Below the pieces are notes generated by a model, which was not told the origin of the DNA, did not search any database, and was given only the letters and a program-made list of their open reading frames with translations. DNA of 64,000 nucleotides, taken from the NCBI GenBank assembly GCA_029204225.1, contig CM055113.1, positions 23,694,443 through 23,758,442 on the forward strand, in the 5' to 3' direction. Position numbers and translations under genes: made by a program. Below are positions 1 to 11,479 of the stretch, piece after piece (the stretch's first letter is position 1; every line of letters begins with the position of its first letter). The stretch is from Diphasiastrum complanatum (taxonomy: Eukaryota; Streptophyta; Lycopodiopsida; Lycopodiales; Lycopodiaceae).

Positions 1-1190
1 GCACAGAATAAGTCCTATTCTTTCTTTTCCAAATTGAGAGTCAATTAGCATTTTTTACATTCCACCCTTGAGAGGGTGTCTAACAATCATATTGAATGTC
101 CAGGTTTGATTGATCTGAATTTTTTTGTTATTGGGGTATGGACTTAGGACAAGCTTGTAAGGGGGAGGCGTAACTTCAAAAATTCCCGAACCTCCTTTAA
201 AGGTTCAGCCAACATTCTCTTAGCTCTTACCCAAAATGAAAATAACATTTGAGCATCGTCCTATTCGATAAAGCAATCTAATGAATTGATCAAAATTCAT
301 ACTGAAAAATAGAAGTCTCTATGGGTGGTTTATCATGATATGAAAAATTTTACTTTATATTATATGTAGCTAACATTGGATATCTTGTTAAGGTCGACTA
401 AGAAAGCTGCTGTATGGTCATTTTCCAACTCCTTGCTCTGGGAAGGGATCTCCATATCAGATCCTATAATGGATTTCTGTTTTAGCTCAAAAAGTTTCAG
501 AGAAACCTTTGTGTGTAGATAATGACGAGCATCCCTTAGGGCTATTTTCCAATGTTGATTCAATTCACCACGAGCCTTTCTTGATGATCAACTGAAGTGC
601 TTTAACAACAAATGTTCAGATTTTTAAACTCTTTCAATGACAAATTTCAAAATTGGAGCAGGATCCTCGACACAAACGGTTTTGAAGTTCCAACCAATCA
701 GCAAATAAAAAGTTTAAAATTAAGGTAGCACCCTCATGACAAACCTCCCTAGATAAATCTGGAGCAGCCATAAATAGCATCCAACTATGGCATGAAAGAC
801 CGGGACCATCTGCACATGGTAGCAATAAAAAATGATGGTCAAAGATAGACTCGTTGATGGCCTGAAACTAAACAGCTACCATAATGTTGAATTTTTCTGT
901 AAAGGTTGTCAAGCAACATTGACAATCATTTACACAAAAGAGTTGAAATAGAGAGCTGAAAAGCTTGAAAATTCTTTTACTCAGATGCATGCAGTCATAT
1001 GAGTATTGATTCCATTGGAGGATCTTGATATTATCCTTTTCAAAGGTGACAATACTGGCTATCGATTTGTTTCCTCATGAGAAAAAAAGAATTCAAGAGT
1101 TTTCTGGGTTTAGATTTGTTTACTTTATACAAAAGAAATCAAAGCCTTTTCTTGTTTCCAAAAACTCAAAAAGAATGTTTTGAGTGAGAT
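1..1190. other. Unassigned AT-rich sequence
   Basis: Both strands were read and no coding motif, RNA gene or repeat boundary was recognised. Only short open frames without family signatures occur. It lies just upstream of a copia RNase H remnant, so part of it may be eroded retrotransposon internal sequence, but nothing seen proves this. Confidence 0.4.
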
Positions 1191-1261
1191 AGATGTCAAG
1201 TTCAAGAAGTTCCCAGGCTGGACACACTGGAAGATTGCCAAGTGAATCCTACACTACCTTC

Positions 1262-1783
1262 AGAAGACGAAAGATTTTGGGCTATGTTACTCTCGTGATG
1301 CCGGATTCCAGATGCACTCCTACAACGATGCAAGTTGGGCATCACTCAAGGACGATTGCAAAAGTATCTAAGGAGGATGCACCATTGTAGCAAATGCAGC
1401 AATTCTCTAGGTCAGCAAGAAGCAGACCATCACAGCTCACTCATCCTGCGAAGCAGAATATGTTGCAGCCGCGAAGATGGCCGACGAAATTACATGGCGA
1501 CGGACTGGGTGAAACCACCAAAGAGCCTCTAATCTTGCAGATGGACAATACTTCTGCCATACACTTGATGAAGGATCCCGTGTTTCATTCAAGAACAAAA
1601 CACATTGCAATCAAATATCATTTTATAAGGGACCTAGTCGCAAGAAACGAATTGAAGACCATCTTCATTGGAATGAAGCAGATGGTAGCGGACATCTTTA
1701 CAAAACCTTTAGACAAAGGGATGTTCGAGAGGGAGAGGACAAGTCTAGAAATCGTAAAGCTACCACGCTTTGAGAGGGAGCTA
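1262..1783 (+). pseudogene. Decayed Ty1/copia RNase H domain (3' end of pol)
   Basis: RNase H removes the RNA strand during retrotransposon reverse transcription. Two frames must be combined. The first gives a degraded SYNDASWASLKDD block and the SCEAEYVAAA motif, with two stops in between. The second gives MDNTSAIHLMKDPVFHSRTK, HIAIKYHFIRD and ADIFTKPLDKGMFE, the usual copia RNase H tail. A purine run (GAGAGGGAG, 1772-1780) follows and fits a polypurine tract. The rest of the polyprotein is absent upstream, so this is a 5'-truncated copy. Stops and the frameshift make it a pseudogene. Family assignment is firm; the left limit is approximate. Confidence 0.85.
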
Positions 1784-1794
1784 AAGAAACAAAA

Positions 1795-2682
1795 TGTTTT
1801 GAGCCACAAAGCGTTGCTAGCTTCCGAATTCGAGCCTGTGGAAATAAAACGAACTGCGCACAGGCAGAAACCACCCCAGGTCAAAACCGCCACATAACGG
1901 TTTCAAGTGAAAGACATTCGAAGGCGAAGGCCAGATGTTTCGACGACCGAACAAGACACGAAGGCGAAGGTCAAATGTTCGAGGACCGAAGGAGCTCAAA
2001 GAGAAAGCCAAAGCCCAAACAAGACACACAGCCGAACAACTCTCGAAGACCGAAAGGAGGCGGATCTTCACGAACCAAGTACAAAGGAAATCAAGAAAGT
2101 ACTAGGAGGATCCCCCTCTATGAATGATGTTGAAGACAATCTGGATACCGTTAGAATGTACTTAATTAGTTGTTCTTGTAATCTCAGTTTAGATAAAACT
2201 CTTTCTCTTTCCATCTATGTAATTAGATTGAAGATGAGAGAATCGGTTGAACATCAAAATTGATAGAACGTCAATTGGTTGAGTATCAACCTGAGCTGAG
2301 CATAGTATTGCTAAATTCATGTCCAAGAAGTCCTCTAGTAAGCGAGACAATCTGATATAGTTTGTGAGAGACATAGCTTCTCTTACACCGATGCATTGTG
2401 TGGGTTTGTCACAACAACGCTCTTACACATGGATCATTGATAATATAGTAGTTTGAATACACATGTTGAATGATCTCGAATGTTTTGTTGTCTGACTGTT
2501 GTCTGTTCGTAATTAATTGTTTGTTAATTAATTCGCACACTGGTTTATCTTGTTGAATGCTTAAACTCAGTTAAACGTAGGTCAACAGTGTCTGTCTATA
2601 GTTTGGAGAATTGTAGATCTGATCTAGCAGGCAGTAGCTGGCAGACAGAATCGAATTCCACCCAGGTACCCATTCATCAACA
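1795..2682 (+). repeat. Putative LTR following the copia RNase H remnant
   Basis: The segment starts with TG just after the purine run that follows the RNase H tail, and ends ATCAACA just before a primer-binding-like string (ATTATCAGAGC, 2687-2697). A 3' LTR is expected here. A PBS-like motif after a 3' LTR is odd, because the PBS normally follows the 5' LTR. Limits are inferred from TG/CA and context only; no second LTR copy was found in the window to confirm them. Confidence 0.4.
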
Positions 2683-2739
2683 GAGGATTATCAGAGCATC
2701 GACCTCTCCTGAATATCTGTTTTTCCTCTCTTCAATCCC

Positions 2740-4333
2740 TGTCGGAAATCAGTGGGAATGAGCGGAAGTTGGGAGCGAGCTAGATGCATGGATCGGAAAC
2801 GCCACAGTTAGCAGCAAAATAGTTCAAATGATGGATTCAAACAAATGCGCAATGACCAATAACATCAGTAGGACAAATCACACTCTGATTATTATCAACA
2901 ATGAGTACATTTGCATGAAGTTATAACTTCAGCTTGTTGAGTGTGATAACTGATGGAAAAATATGTAGTTCTAGTAAAATTTTGGTGACAAACTGATGGG
3001 AGTCTCTCGAACGATTCGCGAAACTAATTTGTTCGAGAAGAATTCGCGAAAGGATCAATCAGGCTCTATAACAAAACTAGACGAAACGAAGCGAAGTGAA
3101 GTGAGGCGAAACTTGAATGAGCTCTGATATTGATTTTTGCTGGAAAGCGAAGTGATCGTGAAGCGAAACAAAATGAAACACGAAGCGAAAATAGTCGCGA
3201 ACAAAATCAGTTCGTGTGGAATTCATATATGATTGCTGGTCACTACCGGCTATATCATTTCTACAATCCTCCAGAATGTAGACAGACACTGCTGATTTAC
3301 GTTATAGATTAATACAACATTCAACAAGATTGAACCAATGTGCAGAATTGAATGATCAAGTGAGATACACGAACAGTGACAGACAAAAATTCATTCGAGT
3401 ATATGCATAACAACTACAATATCATCTATTGATCATCTTGATTTCAAGCATTGTGTGACAGATCCACACAATGCATTGGCGTGAGAGAAATACAATTCTC
3501 CCACGAATAGCATCTTTTCTTCTATTTGTTTTATGCATCAAACAAAATGTATATTGTTCGCAAACTTTTTCGTGTCGTGTCGAGTTTCTTCCTAGACAGA
3601 TTAAACATCTATAACTAATCATGGATTACAAGAGTGCAGATTAGCCACGTCCTAAAGCACTTCTGCTGATGTCACGATATCATATCAAATATTTGTACCT
3701 TATGGTACTTGGTTGATCTTCTTGGTCTTTTGTGGTGCATGAATGATTTTGTGTCGCAAACAATTTTGTGTCATGTGTCGCGAAATTGTTCGTGAACATT
3801 TTGCTTTGTGTGTCTTTTCTGTCAAATTTAGGGTTGAAAACTAGCAAAGCTTTGGCAATTGAAACGTTTTGTTTCTTCAATAACGCTGATACAGATCAAT
3901 GAATTATCAGACTCGGAATATCAAAAGAAGTTTTCTGATGAAGATTCCAAGTGTGATATACTACAAAATATTACAACTACTTTTGCTATAGTTATTACAA
4001 CCGCCTTATACAATTACAAAGTAGGCGGTCTGTGGACGCGAAGTCGTTGGGTTGGATTTCTGACCAACAATATCGAAAATTACATGGGGTCGTATTTTAT
4101 ACAAAGTATCAAAAAAATTTCACTGGGTCGAAAAATATGCTGAGGGTCGAATTTTCTGGGGTCAAAAAAATTAGACCCGATCTAGGGTTGAACACATCAG
4201 GATAATTTAGTGGAGGGTCAAAAAAATATAAATCGATCCGACCCGACCCGGGGTCAAAAAAATCTCTGTTCTAAACGGCTTTTCAAAATGCTCATTAATA
4301 AATGGATTTGAGACTGAGCATTGAAATCCAACA
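2740..4333 (-). repeat. Orphan duplicated copia LTR (interrupted)
   Basis: This is the extra copy of the left LTR of the 4796-10688 element. It starts TGTCGG after ATCCC (2735-2739) and ends CCAACA, followed by the reverse complement of the polypurine tract. A 929-bp nested insertion splits it at 2951-3879. It exists because the left end of the element was duplicated, not because of a separate transposition. Confidence 0.85.
2951..3879. mobile_element. Nested solo LTR, 929 bp, TG...CA, TSD ATAAC
   Basis: Comparison with the uninterrupted right LTR (10016-10688) shows extra sequence inserted at GTGATAAC/GCTGATAC. The insert begins TGATGG, ends TTCTTCA, and is flanked by a perfect 5-bp duplication ATAAC (2946-2950 and 3880-3884). 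TG/CA ends with a 5-bp target duplication are the mark of an LTR element. No coding sequence is inside, so it is a solo LTR left by LTR-LTR recombination. It is rich in GCGAA and TCGCGAA motifs. Its parent family is not represented elsewhere in the window. Confidence 0.88.
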
Positions 4334-4795
4334 CTCCCTCTTAATGTGGATCTGAGCATAGTATTGCTAAATTGATGTCCAAGAAGTCCTCTAGTAAGCG
4401 AGACAATTTGATATAGTTTGTGAGAGACATAGCTTCTCTTACACCGACACGTTGTGTGGGTTTGTCACAACAACGCTCTTACACAGGGATCATTGATAAT
4501 ATAGTAGTTTGAATACACATGTTCAATGATCTCGAATGTTTTGTTGTCTGATTGTTGTCTGTTCATAATTAATTGTTTATTTATTAATCCGCACACTGGT
4601 TTATCTTGTTGAATGCTTAAACTCAGTTAAACGTAGGTCAACAGTGTCTGTCTATAGTTTGGAGGATTGTAAATCTGATCTAGCAGGCAGTAGCTGGCAG
4701 ACAGAATCGAATTCCACCCAAGTACCCATTCATCAACAGAGGATTATCAGAGCATCGACCTCTCCTGGATATTTGTTTTTCCTCTCTTCAATCCC

Positions 4796-6421
4796 TGTCG
4801 GAAATCAGTGGGAATGAGCGGAAGTTGGGAGCGAGCTAGATGCATGGATCGGAAACGCCACAGTTAGCAGCAAAATAGTTCAAATGATGGATTCAAACAA
4901 ATGCGCAATGACCAATAACATCAGTAGGACAAATCACACTTTGATTATTATTAACAATGAGTACATTTGCATGAAGTTATAACTTCAGCTTGTTGAGTGT
5001 GATAACTGATGGAAAAATATGTAGTTCTAGTAAAATTCTGGTGACAAACTGATGGGAGTCTCTCGAACGATTCGCGAAACTATTTTGTTCGAGAAGAATT
5101 CGCGAAAGGATCAATCAGGCTCTATAACAAAACGAAACAAAACTAGACGAAACGAAACGAAGCGAAGTGAGGCGAAACTTGAATGAGCTCTGATATTGAT
5201 TTTTGCTGAAAGTGAAGTGATCGCGAAGCGAAACAAAATGAAACACGAAGCGAAAATAGTCGCGAACAAAATCAGTTCGTGTGGAATTCAGATATGATTG
5301 TTGGTCGCTACCGGCTATATCATTTCTACAATCCTCCAGAATGTAGACAGACACTGCTGATCTACGTTATAGATTAATACAACATTCAACAAGATTGAAC
5401 CAGTGTGCAGAATTGAATGATCAAGTGAGATACACGAACAGTAACAGACAAAAATTCATTCGAGATCATACAATCATTCAGAATAATATATGCATAACAA
5501 CTACAATATTATCTATTGATCATCTTGATTTCAAGCATTGTGTGACAGATCCACACAATGCATTGGCGTGAGAGAAATACAATTCTCCCACGAATAGCAT
5601 CTTTTCTTCTATCTGTTTTATGCATCAAACAAAATGTATATTGTCCGCAAACTTTTTCGTGTCGTGTCGAGTTTCTTCCTAGACAGATTAAACATCTATA
5701 ACTAATCATGGATTACAAGAGTGCAGATTAGCCACGTCCTAAAGCACTTCTGCTGATGTCACGATATCATATCAAATATTTGTACCTTATGGTACTTGGT
5801 TGATCTTCTTGGTCTTTTGTGGTGCATGAATGATTTTGTGTCGCAAACAATTTTGTGTCATGTGTCGCGAAATTGTTCGTGAACATTTTGCTTTGTGTGT
5901 CTTTTCTGTCAAATTTAGGGTTGAAAACTAGCAAAGCTTTGGCAATTGAAACGTTTTGTTTCTTCAATAACGCTGATACAGATCAATGAATTATCAGACT
6001 CGGAATATCAAAAGAAGTTTTCTGATGAAGATTCCAAGTGTGATATACTACAAAATATCTACAACTACTTTTGCTATAGTTATTACAACAGCCTTATACA
6101 ATTACAAAGTAGGCGGTCTGTGGACGCGAAGTCGTTGGGTTGGATTTCTGACCAACAATATCAAAAATTACATAAGGTCGGATTTTATACAAAGTATCAA
6201 AAAAAATTCACTGGGTCAAAAAATATGCTGAGGGTCGAATTTTCTGGGGTCAAAAAAATTAGACCCGATCTAGGGTTGAACACATCCGGATAATTTAGTG
6301 GAGGGTCAAAAAAATATGAACCGATCCGACCCGACCCAGGGTCAAAAAAATCTTTGTTCTGAACGGCTTTTCAGAATGCTCATTAATGAATGGATTTGAG
6401 ACTGAGCATTGAAATCCAACA
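4796..6421 (-). repeat. 3' LTR of the copia element (contains nested solo LTR)
   Basis: In element orientation this is the 3' LTR. It matches the right LTR from TGTC to CAACA apart from the 960-bp nested insertion. The distal part carries several GGGTC and GGTCAAAAAA repeats, also seen in the right LTR, so they belong to the family. Confidence 0.9.
5007..5966. mobile_element. Nested solo LTR, duplicated copy (960 bp)
   Basis: Same insertion as at 2951-3879, in the second copy of the tandem duplication, again flanked by ATAAC (5002-5006 and 5967-5971). It is about 31 bp longer because of small internal indels. Its presence at the identical site in both copies shows that the insertion preceded the duplication. 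Confidence 0.88.
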
Positions 6422-6434
6422 CTCCCTCTTAATG
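6422..6434 (-). other. Polypurine tract of the copia element
   Basis: On the minus strand the purine run AAGAGGGAG directly precedes the 3' LTR (TGTTGGATTT). This is the standard primer site for plus-strand DNA synthesis. The same tract is present next to the duplicated LTR at 4334-4346. Confidence 0.75.
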
Positions 6435-6438
6435 TGGA

Positions 6439-7219
<781 letters not shown>

Positions 7220-7239
7220 TGTATAAATTAGTGAGTCGT

Positions 7240-7740
7240 GATGGAGTGGAATGGATATCGTTTCATCTCCTTCTTTTTTGCCTCAGTTTGAGGAGATGGT
7301 TCCTTTGACGGCTTCAGTCCAGGGTCGACAGGAAATAGACTTGGTTTGCAGTTAGTCATTTCATGCCTTTCCTGCACATTATTGAGATATCTTTGTTGGT
7401 TGATAAAAATCAGTCTGATGGGTCAAATTTAGAAAATTTTGATTTTTTGACACAATAGTGGCTGGACCCATATCAGTCATTTTGTATTCATTGGCCAGCA
7501 TGCATTTCGTCTCCTTCGTCCAATTCAGATTGTTACTGAATAGTAGAGTGTCATCTACATAGACAGTGATGATGATGAAGAAGTCTGATATAGACTTGTA
7601 ATAGACATTCGAGTCTATTGAGTTCAAAATAAAACCATTCTCAATAAGGAATGTATTTATTTTCTGGAACCAGACTCTGGGTGATTTTTTCAGTCCATAG
7701 AGTGCCTTGTGTATTTTACATACAAGGTGTTGTCAGAAAT
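7240..7740 (-). pseudogene. Copia reverse transcriptase, N-terminal half deleted
   Basis: Reading leftwards from about 7735, the frame gives VCKIHKALYGLKKSPRVWFQ, the segment just before the RT active site, then ITVYVDDTLLFSNN with an intact YVDD catalytic motif. The earlier RT blocks (KWVYK, KARLVAKG, FAPV and the AFLNG region) are missing: the integrase-RT linker runs almost directly into KIHKALYGL near 7735. After YKMTDMG the frame decays. The deletion removes most of the fingers and palm, so the enzyme is dead despite the intact YVDD. Confidence 0.85.
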
Positions 7741-8632
7741 TTGTGCAGTCTTTCCCTTGGGGTCAAAAAACTTGTCCTCCAGAAAAATGACATCTCTGCT
7801 TGTGAATGCCTTTTCTGTTTCCAGATTGTAGAGCTTGTATGCCTTGTGATCTGGAGAATAGCCAATACAAATCAATTTTCTGCTTGTGATGTCCAGCTTC
7901 TTCCTGAGATCTTCAGGAATCTGAGCATAGGCAACGCATCCAAATACTCTAATATTCTTGAGTGATGGTTTCAATTTATCCACACCTCATAAGGTGTCTT
8001 TCCATTCAGGACTTTGGTGATGGATCGATTTTGTAAGTAGGCTGCTGTATTAACAGCTTTTGTCCAAAATTTCTTTGGAAGAGAGGCATGGGCCAGCATG
8101 CTCTTGGCACTTAAGTGTCTGATTCTTCCTCTCAGCTACACCATTGGACTGTGGTGAGTAGCTTGTTGTATATTGTTGGTGTATTCTGTTTGCCTTGTAG
8201 AATCCTTTAAATTCTGTGGAGATAAATTCTCCCCCTCCATCTGAGCGAAGTGCTTTGATCTTCCTCTGGATCTGATTTTCTTCAGACACAATGAACTGCT
8301 TGAAGAATTTAAATGCCTCTTATTTGTTCTTCAAAAAGTAAGCATCAGTCCATCGTGAGAAGTCATCAATGAAGGTAAGAAATACATAGTGTTCCCCCTG
8401 TAATAGCAATCTGCATCGGGCCACAAATGTCACCATGTACAAGGTCCAGCAAATTTCTAGAAGTGTCAACTAAGTCAGAAATGAATGGACTTCTAGCATG
8501 CTTGTTGATAATACAACTTTCACATGGAGAACTCGATTTGTTGATTTGAGGCAGATCTTGTACCAAACTTTGTTTTGACATTTGTTGAGTATTATTAAAG
8601 TTGAGATGGCCTAATCTGAGATGCCATAGCAT
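7690..8632 (-). pseudogene. Copia GAG-pre-integrase and integrase region
   Basis: Integrase inserts the cDNA copy into the host genome. MLWHLRLGHLNFNN and CESCIINKH (8632-8510) form the HHCC zinc-binding pre-integrase region. The catalytic core follows with VHGDICGP, LRSDGGGEF and NGVAERKNQ, so all three D, D, E residues are visible. The downstream block FGCVAYAQIPEDLRKKLD and ICIGYSPDHKAYKLYN closes the domain. It is cut by several stops and frameshifts (for example near 8320 and 8045), so it is a pseudogene with a well-preserved core. Confidence 0.88.
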
Positions 8633-8886
8633 ATCAGTTGATTCAGACGTACTGGTGTAAAGAGCTTGACTGTTAGAAGAGTAGCAGTGGATGAGCTTGT
8701 ATAAATTGCCACATCTTCTCCCGGAACCTAGAGCTTGTCAAAGATTGTGCAGCCATTTGTGTCAAATTCGACTCTCCGACCTGAATCAGTGATTCTACTA
8801 ACTGAGAGCAGATTCTTGGTCAAATTTGGAACGTGGAGAATGTTGGGACAACACCTTGACTTCACCCTTCTAAAATTCGACCCTGA

Positions 8887-9144
8887 CTATTCGATTGTGT
8901 GCAATAAATTGTCTCCAAGTTGTACAACTCGAGTGTGGGTGTATAATTCATAGTCCTTAAACCAGTCTTTGTGGTGAGTCATGTGTTCAGTTGCTCCAGA
9001 GTCAAGATACCAAAAGTCGATATCTTGTTGTTCTCCAACCTTGGTCATAAAAGCTGCTTCATCTTCCTCTTGTTGTTGGGTCGAAAAACTGGTTGAAGTA
9101 CTTTGTGCGTGTTGTTTGTTGTTGGTATTGCTTCTTCTTTTCAT
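8887..9144 (-). pseudogene. Copia aspartic protease region
   Basis: The frame starts just after the gag zinc-knuckle region and contains FWYLDSGATEHMTHHKDWF; DSGA is the retropepsin active site. The downstream HVPNLTKNLLSVSRI flap region lies in a shifted frame near 8830-8860. The protease would cleave the polyprotein in the virus-like particle. A stop after LLHTIE separates the two parts. Confidence 0.82.
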
Positions 9145-9175
9145 TATGATATTTCAAAGTTCTGCAGTCCTTGAT

Positions 9176-9874
9176 TCAATGCTCAGTTTTCTTGCAGTAC
9201 CTGCAGAATAGTTTTTGCTTTGGTTGGAAGGATGAAGAGTTCGAACTTGACCCTGAGTCAAAATTCGACCCAGAGCTAAAATTCGACCCAGAGCCAATCC
9301 TGAGGCTGAGGAGGAAGCTGAGCTTCTGATTTCTTCTTGTAGAAGTAATGATTACTCTTGATAGAGTTGGATGCTCCTGGATCGAAATTGTCATGACTCA
9401 ATTTTCATCGGCTTCAAACAAACTCGATAATAGAGTCATAACAACATCGGAGTCTTGTATTTCTGAGCCAATTGCAGTCATTTGCTCCATGAGATTTTGG
9501 AAAGTGTTGAGATGACTCAAAACACTTACTGCTTCAGACATTCTCAAGGAGAAATATTTCTTCCTCAAATGGAGTTTGGAGGTGAGGTCCCTGACATCAT
9601 AGAGGGTTGCTAGGATGTCCCATGCATCCTTAACAGTCTGAGCAGCTCTTATGTGACTGATTTGGTTGTCTTTTATGTTGAGAGTGATCATGGCAAAAGC
9701 TTCGCCATCTTTCAGTCTCCACTTGGTGATAGTAGCTGCTTCACCTTCTGGCTTGAGTTCTGTGCTGTCAACAATGTCCCACAATTCCATGGCTAATAGC
9801 ATGACCTTCATTTTGAGCTTCCAGAGATGATAGTTTCCTCCATCGACCCTTTCGATTAGAGAAGACGGATCCAT
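9176..9874 (-). pseudogene. Copia gag with damaged zinc knuckle
   Basis: Gag forms the particle that packages element RNA. The 158-residue frame from ATG 9874 reads MDPSSLIERVDGGNYHLWKL, with WDIVDST, AWDILATLY and LLSSLFEADEN, a typical plant copia gag (UBN2-like). A stop at 9398 separates it from a Ser-rich linker (9394-9176) that ends at CRYCKKTEH. The zinc knuckle (C-x2-C-x4-H-x4-C) would continue IKDC, but a stop falls directly after the His. The start follows about 130 bp of leader after the PBS, as expected. Confidence 0.88.
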
Positions 9875-10004
9875 TCTGGCTAAGCGAGATCGTTGGTAGT
9901 AACAACGATTTCAGAATACTGTTGGTTGCGCGCTTGCTAGTTCGTTGTCTTGATAGAAACAAGACTACTAATCCGCAATGAGAAGCAGATTACTTGGATG
10001 CTCA

Positions 10005-10015
10005 CTCTGATACCA
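10005..10015 (-). other. Primer binding site (initiator Met tRNA type)
   Basis: On the minus strand TGGTATCAGAG follows the CA end of the 5' LTR with no gap. It is the usual copia primer site complementary to the 3' end of initiator methionine tRNA. Confidence 0.88.
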
Positions 10016-10688
10016 TGTCAAAAATCAGTGGGAATGAGCAGAAGTTGGGAGCGATATAGATGCGTGGATCGGAAGCACCACAATTAGCAGCAAAATAGTT
10101 CAAATGATGGATTCAAACCAATGTGCAATGACCAATAACATCAGAAGGACAAATCGCACTCTGATTATTATCAACAATGAATACAATGGCATGAAGTTAT
10201 AACTTCAGCTTGTTGAGAGTGATAACGCTGATACAGATTAATGAATAATCAAACTCGGAATATATTAAGACGTTTTCTGATGAAGATTCTAAGTGTGATA
10301 TGCTACAAAATATTAACAACTACTTTTGCTATAGTTATTACAATCCCCTTATACAGCTACAAAGTAGGCGGTCTGTGGACGTGAAATCTTTGGGTCAGAT
10401 TTTTGACCGACAGTATCGAAAATTACATAGGGTCGGATTTTATACAAAGTATCAAAAAAATTTCACTGGGTCAAAAAACATGCTGAGGGTCAAATTTTCT
10501 GAGGTCGGAAAAATTAGACTTGATCCGACCCGATCCAGGGTCGAACACGCCCATATAATTTAGTGAAGGGTCGGAAAAATCCGAACCTCTCCGGCCTGCC
10601 GACCTAGGTCAGAAAAATCTCTGTTTTGAACGGCTTTTCAGGATGCTCACTAATTAATGTATTTGAGGCTGAGCATTGAAGTTCAACA
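10016..10688 (-). repeat. 5' LTR of the copia element (673 bp, uninterrupted)
   Basis: This LTR lacks the nested insertion and so serves as the empty-site reference for it. It begins TGTCAAAAATC and ends AGTTCAACA on the plus strand, followed by the ATCCC target duplication. It shares the GGGTC-rich distal block with the left LTRs. Confidence 0.9.
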
Positions 10689-10808
10689 ATCCCCTCACCA
10701 AAATGTAGTCTAAGATTCTAACTTGCCCTCTCAATCACTAGCTTTTAGCACCAATACTTGCTTTAAATGGATTTGCATTAGATCAATGGCTTATGCTCTT
10801 GTACTTGG

Positions 10809-11380
10809 CTCTGATACCATGTGAAAGTACTATACTTTAGGACCATAAATGGATCTACAAAAGATTCACAAGAGTGATTGGATGCTTGCTTTACAACCTA
10901 TCAAAAACAAAAAACTAGACACAAAAAAATTGTTCTAGATTGGCAATTTGACAATCAACAAGCAAGAACAATCAATAGCATTGATCAATCACTTAATCTG
11001 ACTTGGAACCTGTGTACTACAGGCTGTAGTATGGTCTGCAAGCTGAGAAACAAGTACAAATTGATTTCCAGCATGTAATAAGGAAGTTAACTTGGCTCTC
11101 TTGCCCTAATTTGCAACCCTAGCCTAATTCCTAGAGTCATGCCTAGTAGGTGACTAGTTGGCCAATTTTTCACCTTAAACTTAGGTGACAGAGGAGGACA
11201 ATTTATGAGTAAGGCTTTCAAAAGTACTTGCACAATGCTTGCATCCTAGAGCACTAATGTAGGTTAGATCAGAACCACTACATACGTTAAGGAACTAATC
11301 ATTGAATGATAGGGGACTAATTTCATTTTATGTATCTCATCAGACACTGAAAATAATGTTTTGTGGATAGCCTCAATGCA
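10809..11380 (-). repeat. Second PBS and putative minus-strand LTR
   Basis: CTCTGATACCA at 10809-10819 is another primer binding site in minus orientation (TGGTATCAGAG), and the adjoining sequence starts TGTGAAAGTAC at 10820 as an LTR should. The distal LTR limit was not resolved, so the end given is approximate. Decayed minus-strand copia RT begins about 100 bp further right. This LTR lies between that RT and a PBS, the same unusual order as near 2680. Confidence 0.5.
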
Positions 11381-11479
11381 AGATTGATTGGTGAATCTAC
11401 AACCTTGCGATCAGACATAGAATGTTCTACAAGTACTTCTTTTGACTTAAATCTATTGTCTTCCTGCATCGATCTTTGA

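Larger units (their letters stand above)
2296..4350. repeat. Tandem segmental duplication, copy 1 (about 2.06 kb)
   Basis: This block is repeated almost exactly at 4352-6438, with one extra base (T, 4351) at the junction. It holds 444 bp of flank, the ATCCC target duplication, the complete left LTR of the copia element with its nested solo LTR, and the first 17 bp of the copia internal region, including the polypurine tract. In the first 200 bp of the LTR the two copies differ at only about two positions by eye, so the duplication is young compared with the element. Confidence 0.93.
4352..6438. repeat. Tandem segmental duplication, copy 2
   Basis: This is the second copy of the 2296-4350 block and the one still joined to the copia internal region. 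It is about 32 bp longer, mostly from small indels inside the nested solo LTR (for example around 5463-5487). Gene-free apart from retroelement sequence. Confidence 0.93.

Noticed and set aside
360..825. Small minus-strand frames near the left edge
   Set aside because: No motif, no splice context and atypical composition; probably chance.
2296..6438. CRISPR-like or satellite repeat interpretation of the duplicated blocks
   Set aside because: There are only two 2-kb copies containing LTRs and target duplications; this is a segmental tandem duplication in plant DNA.
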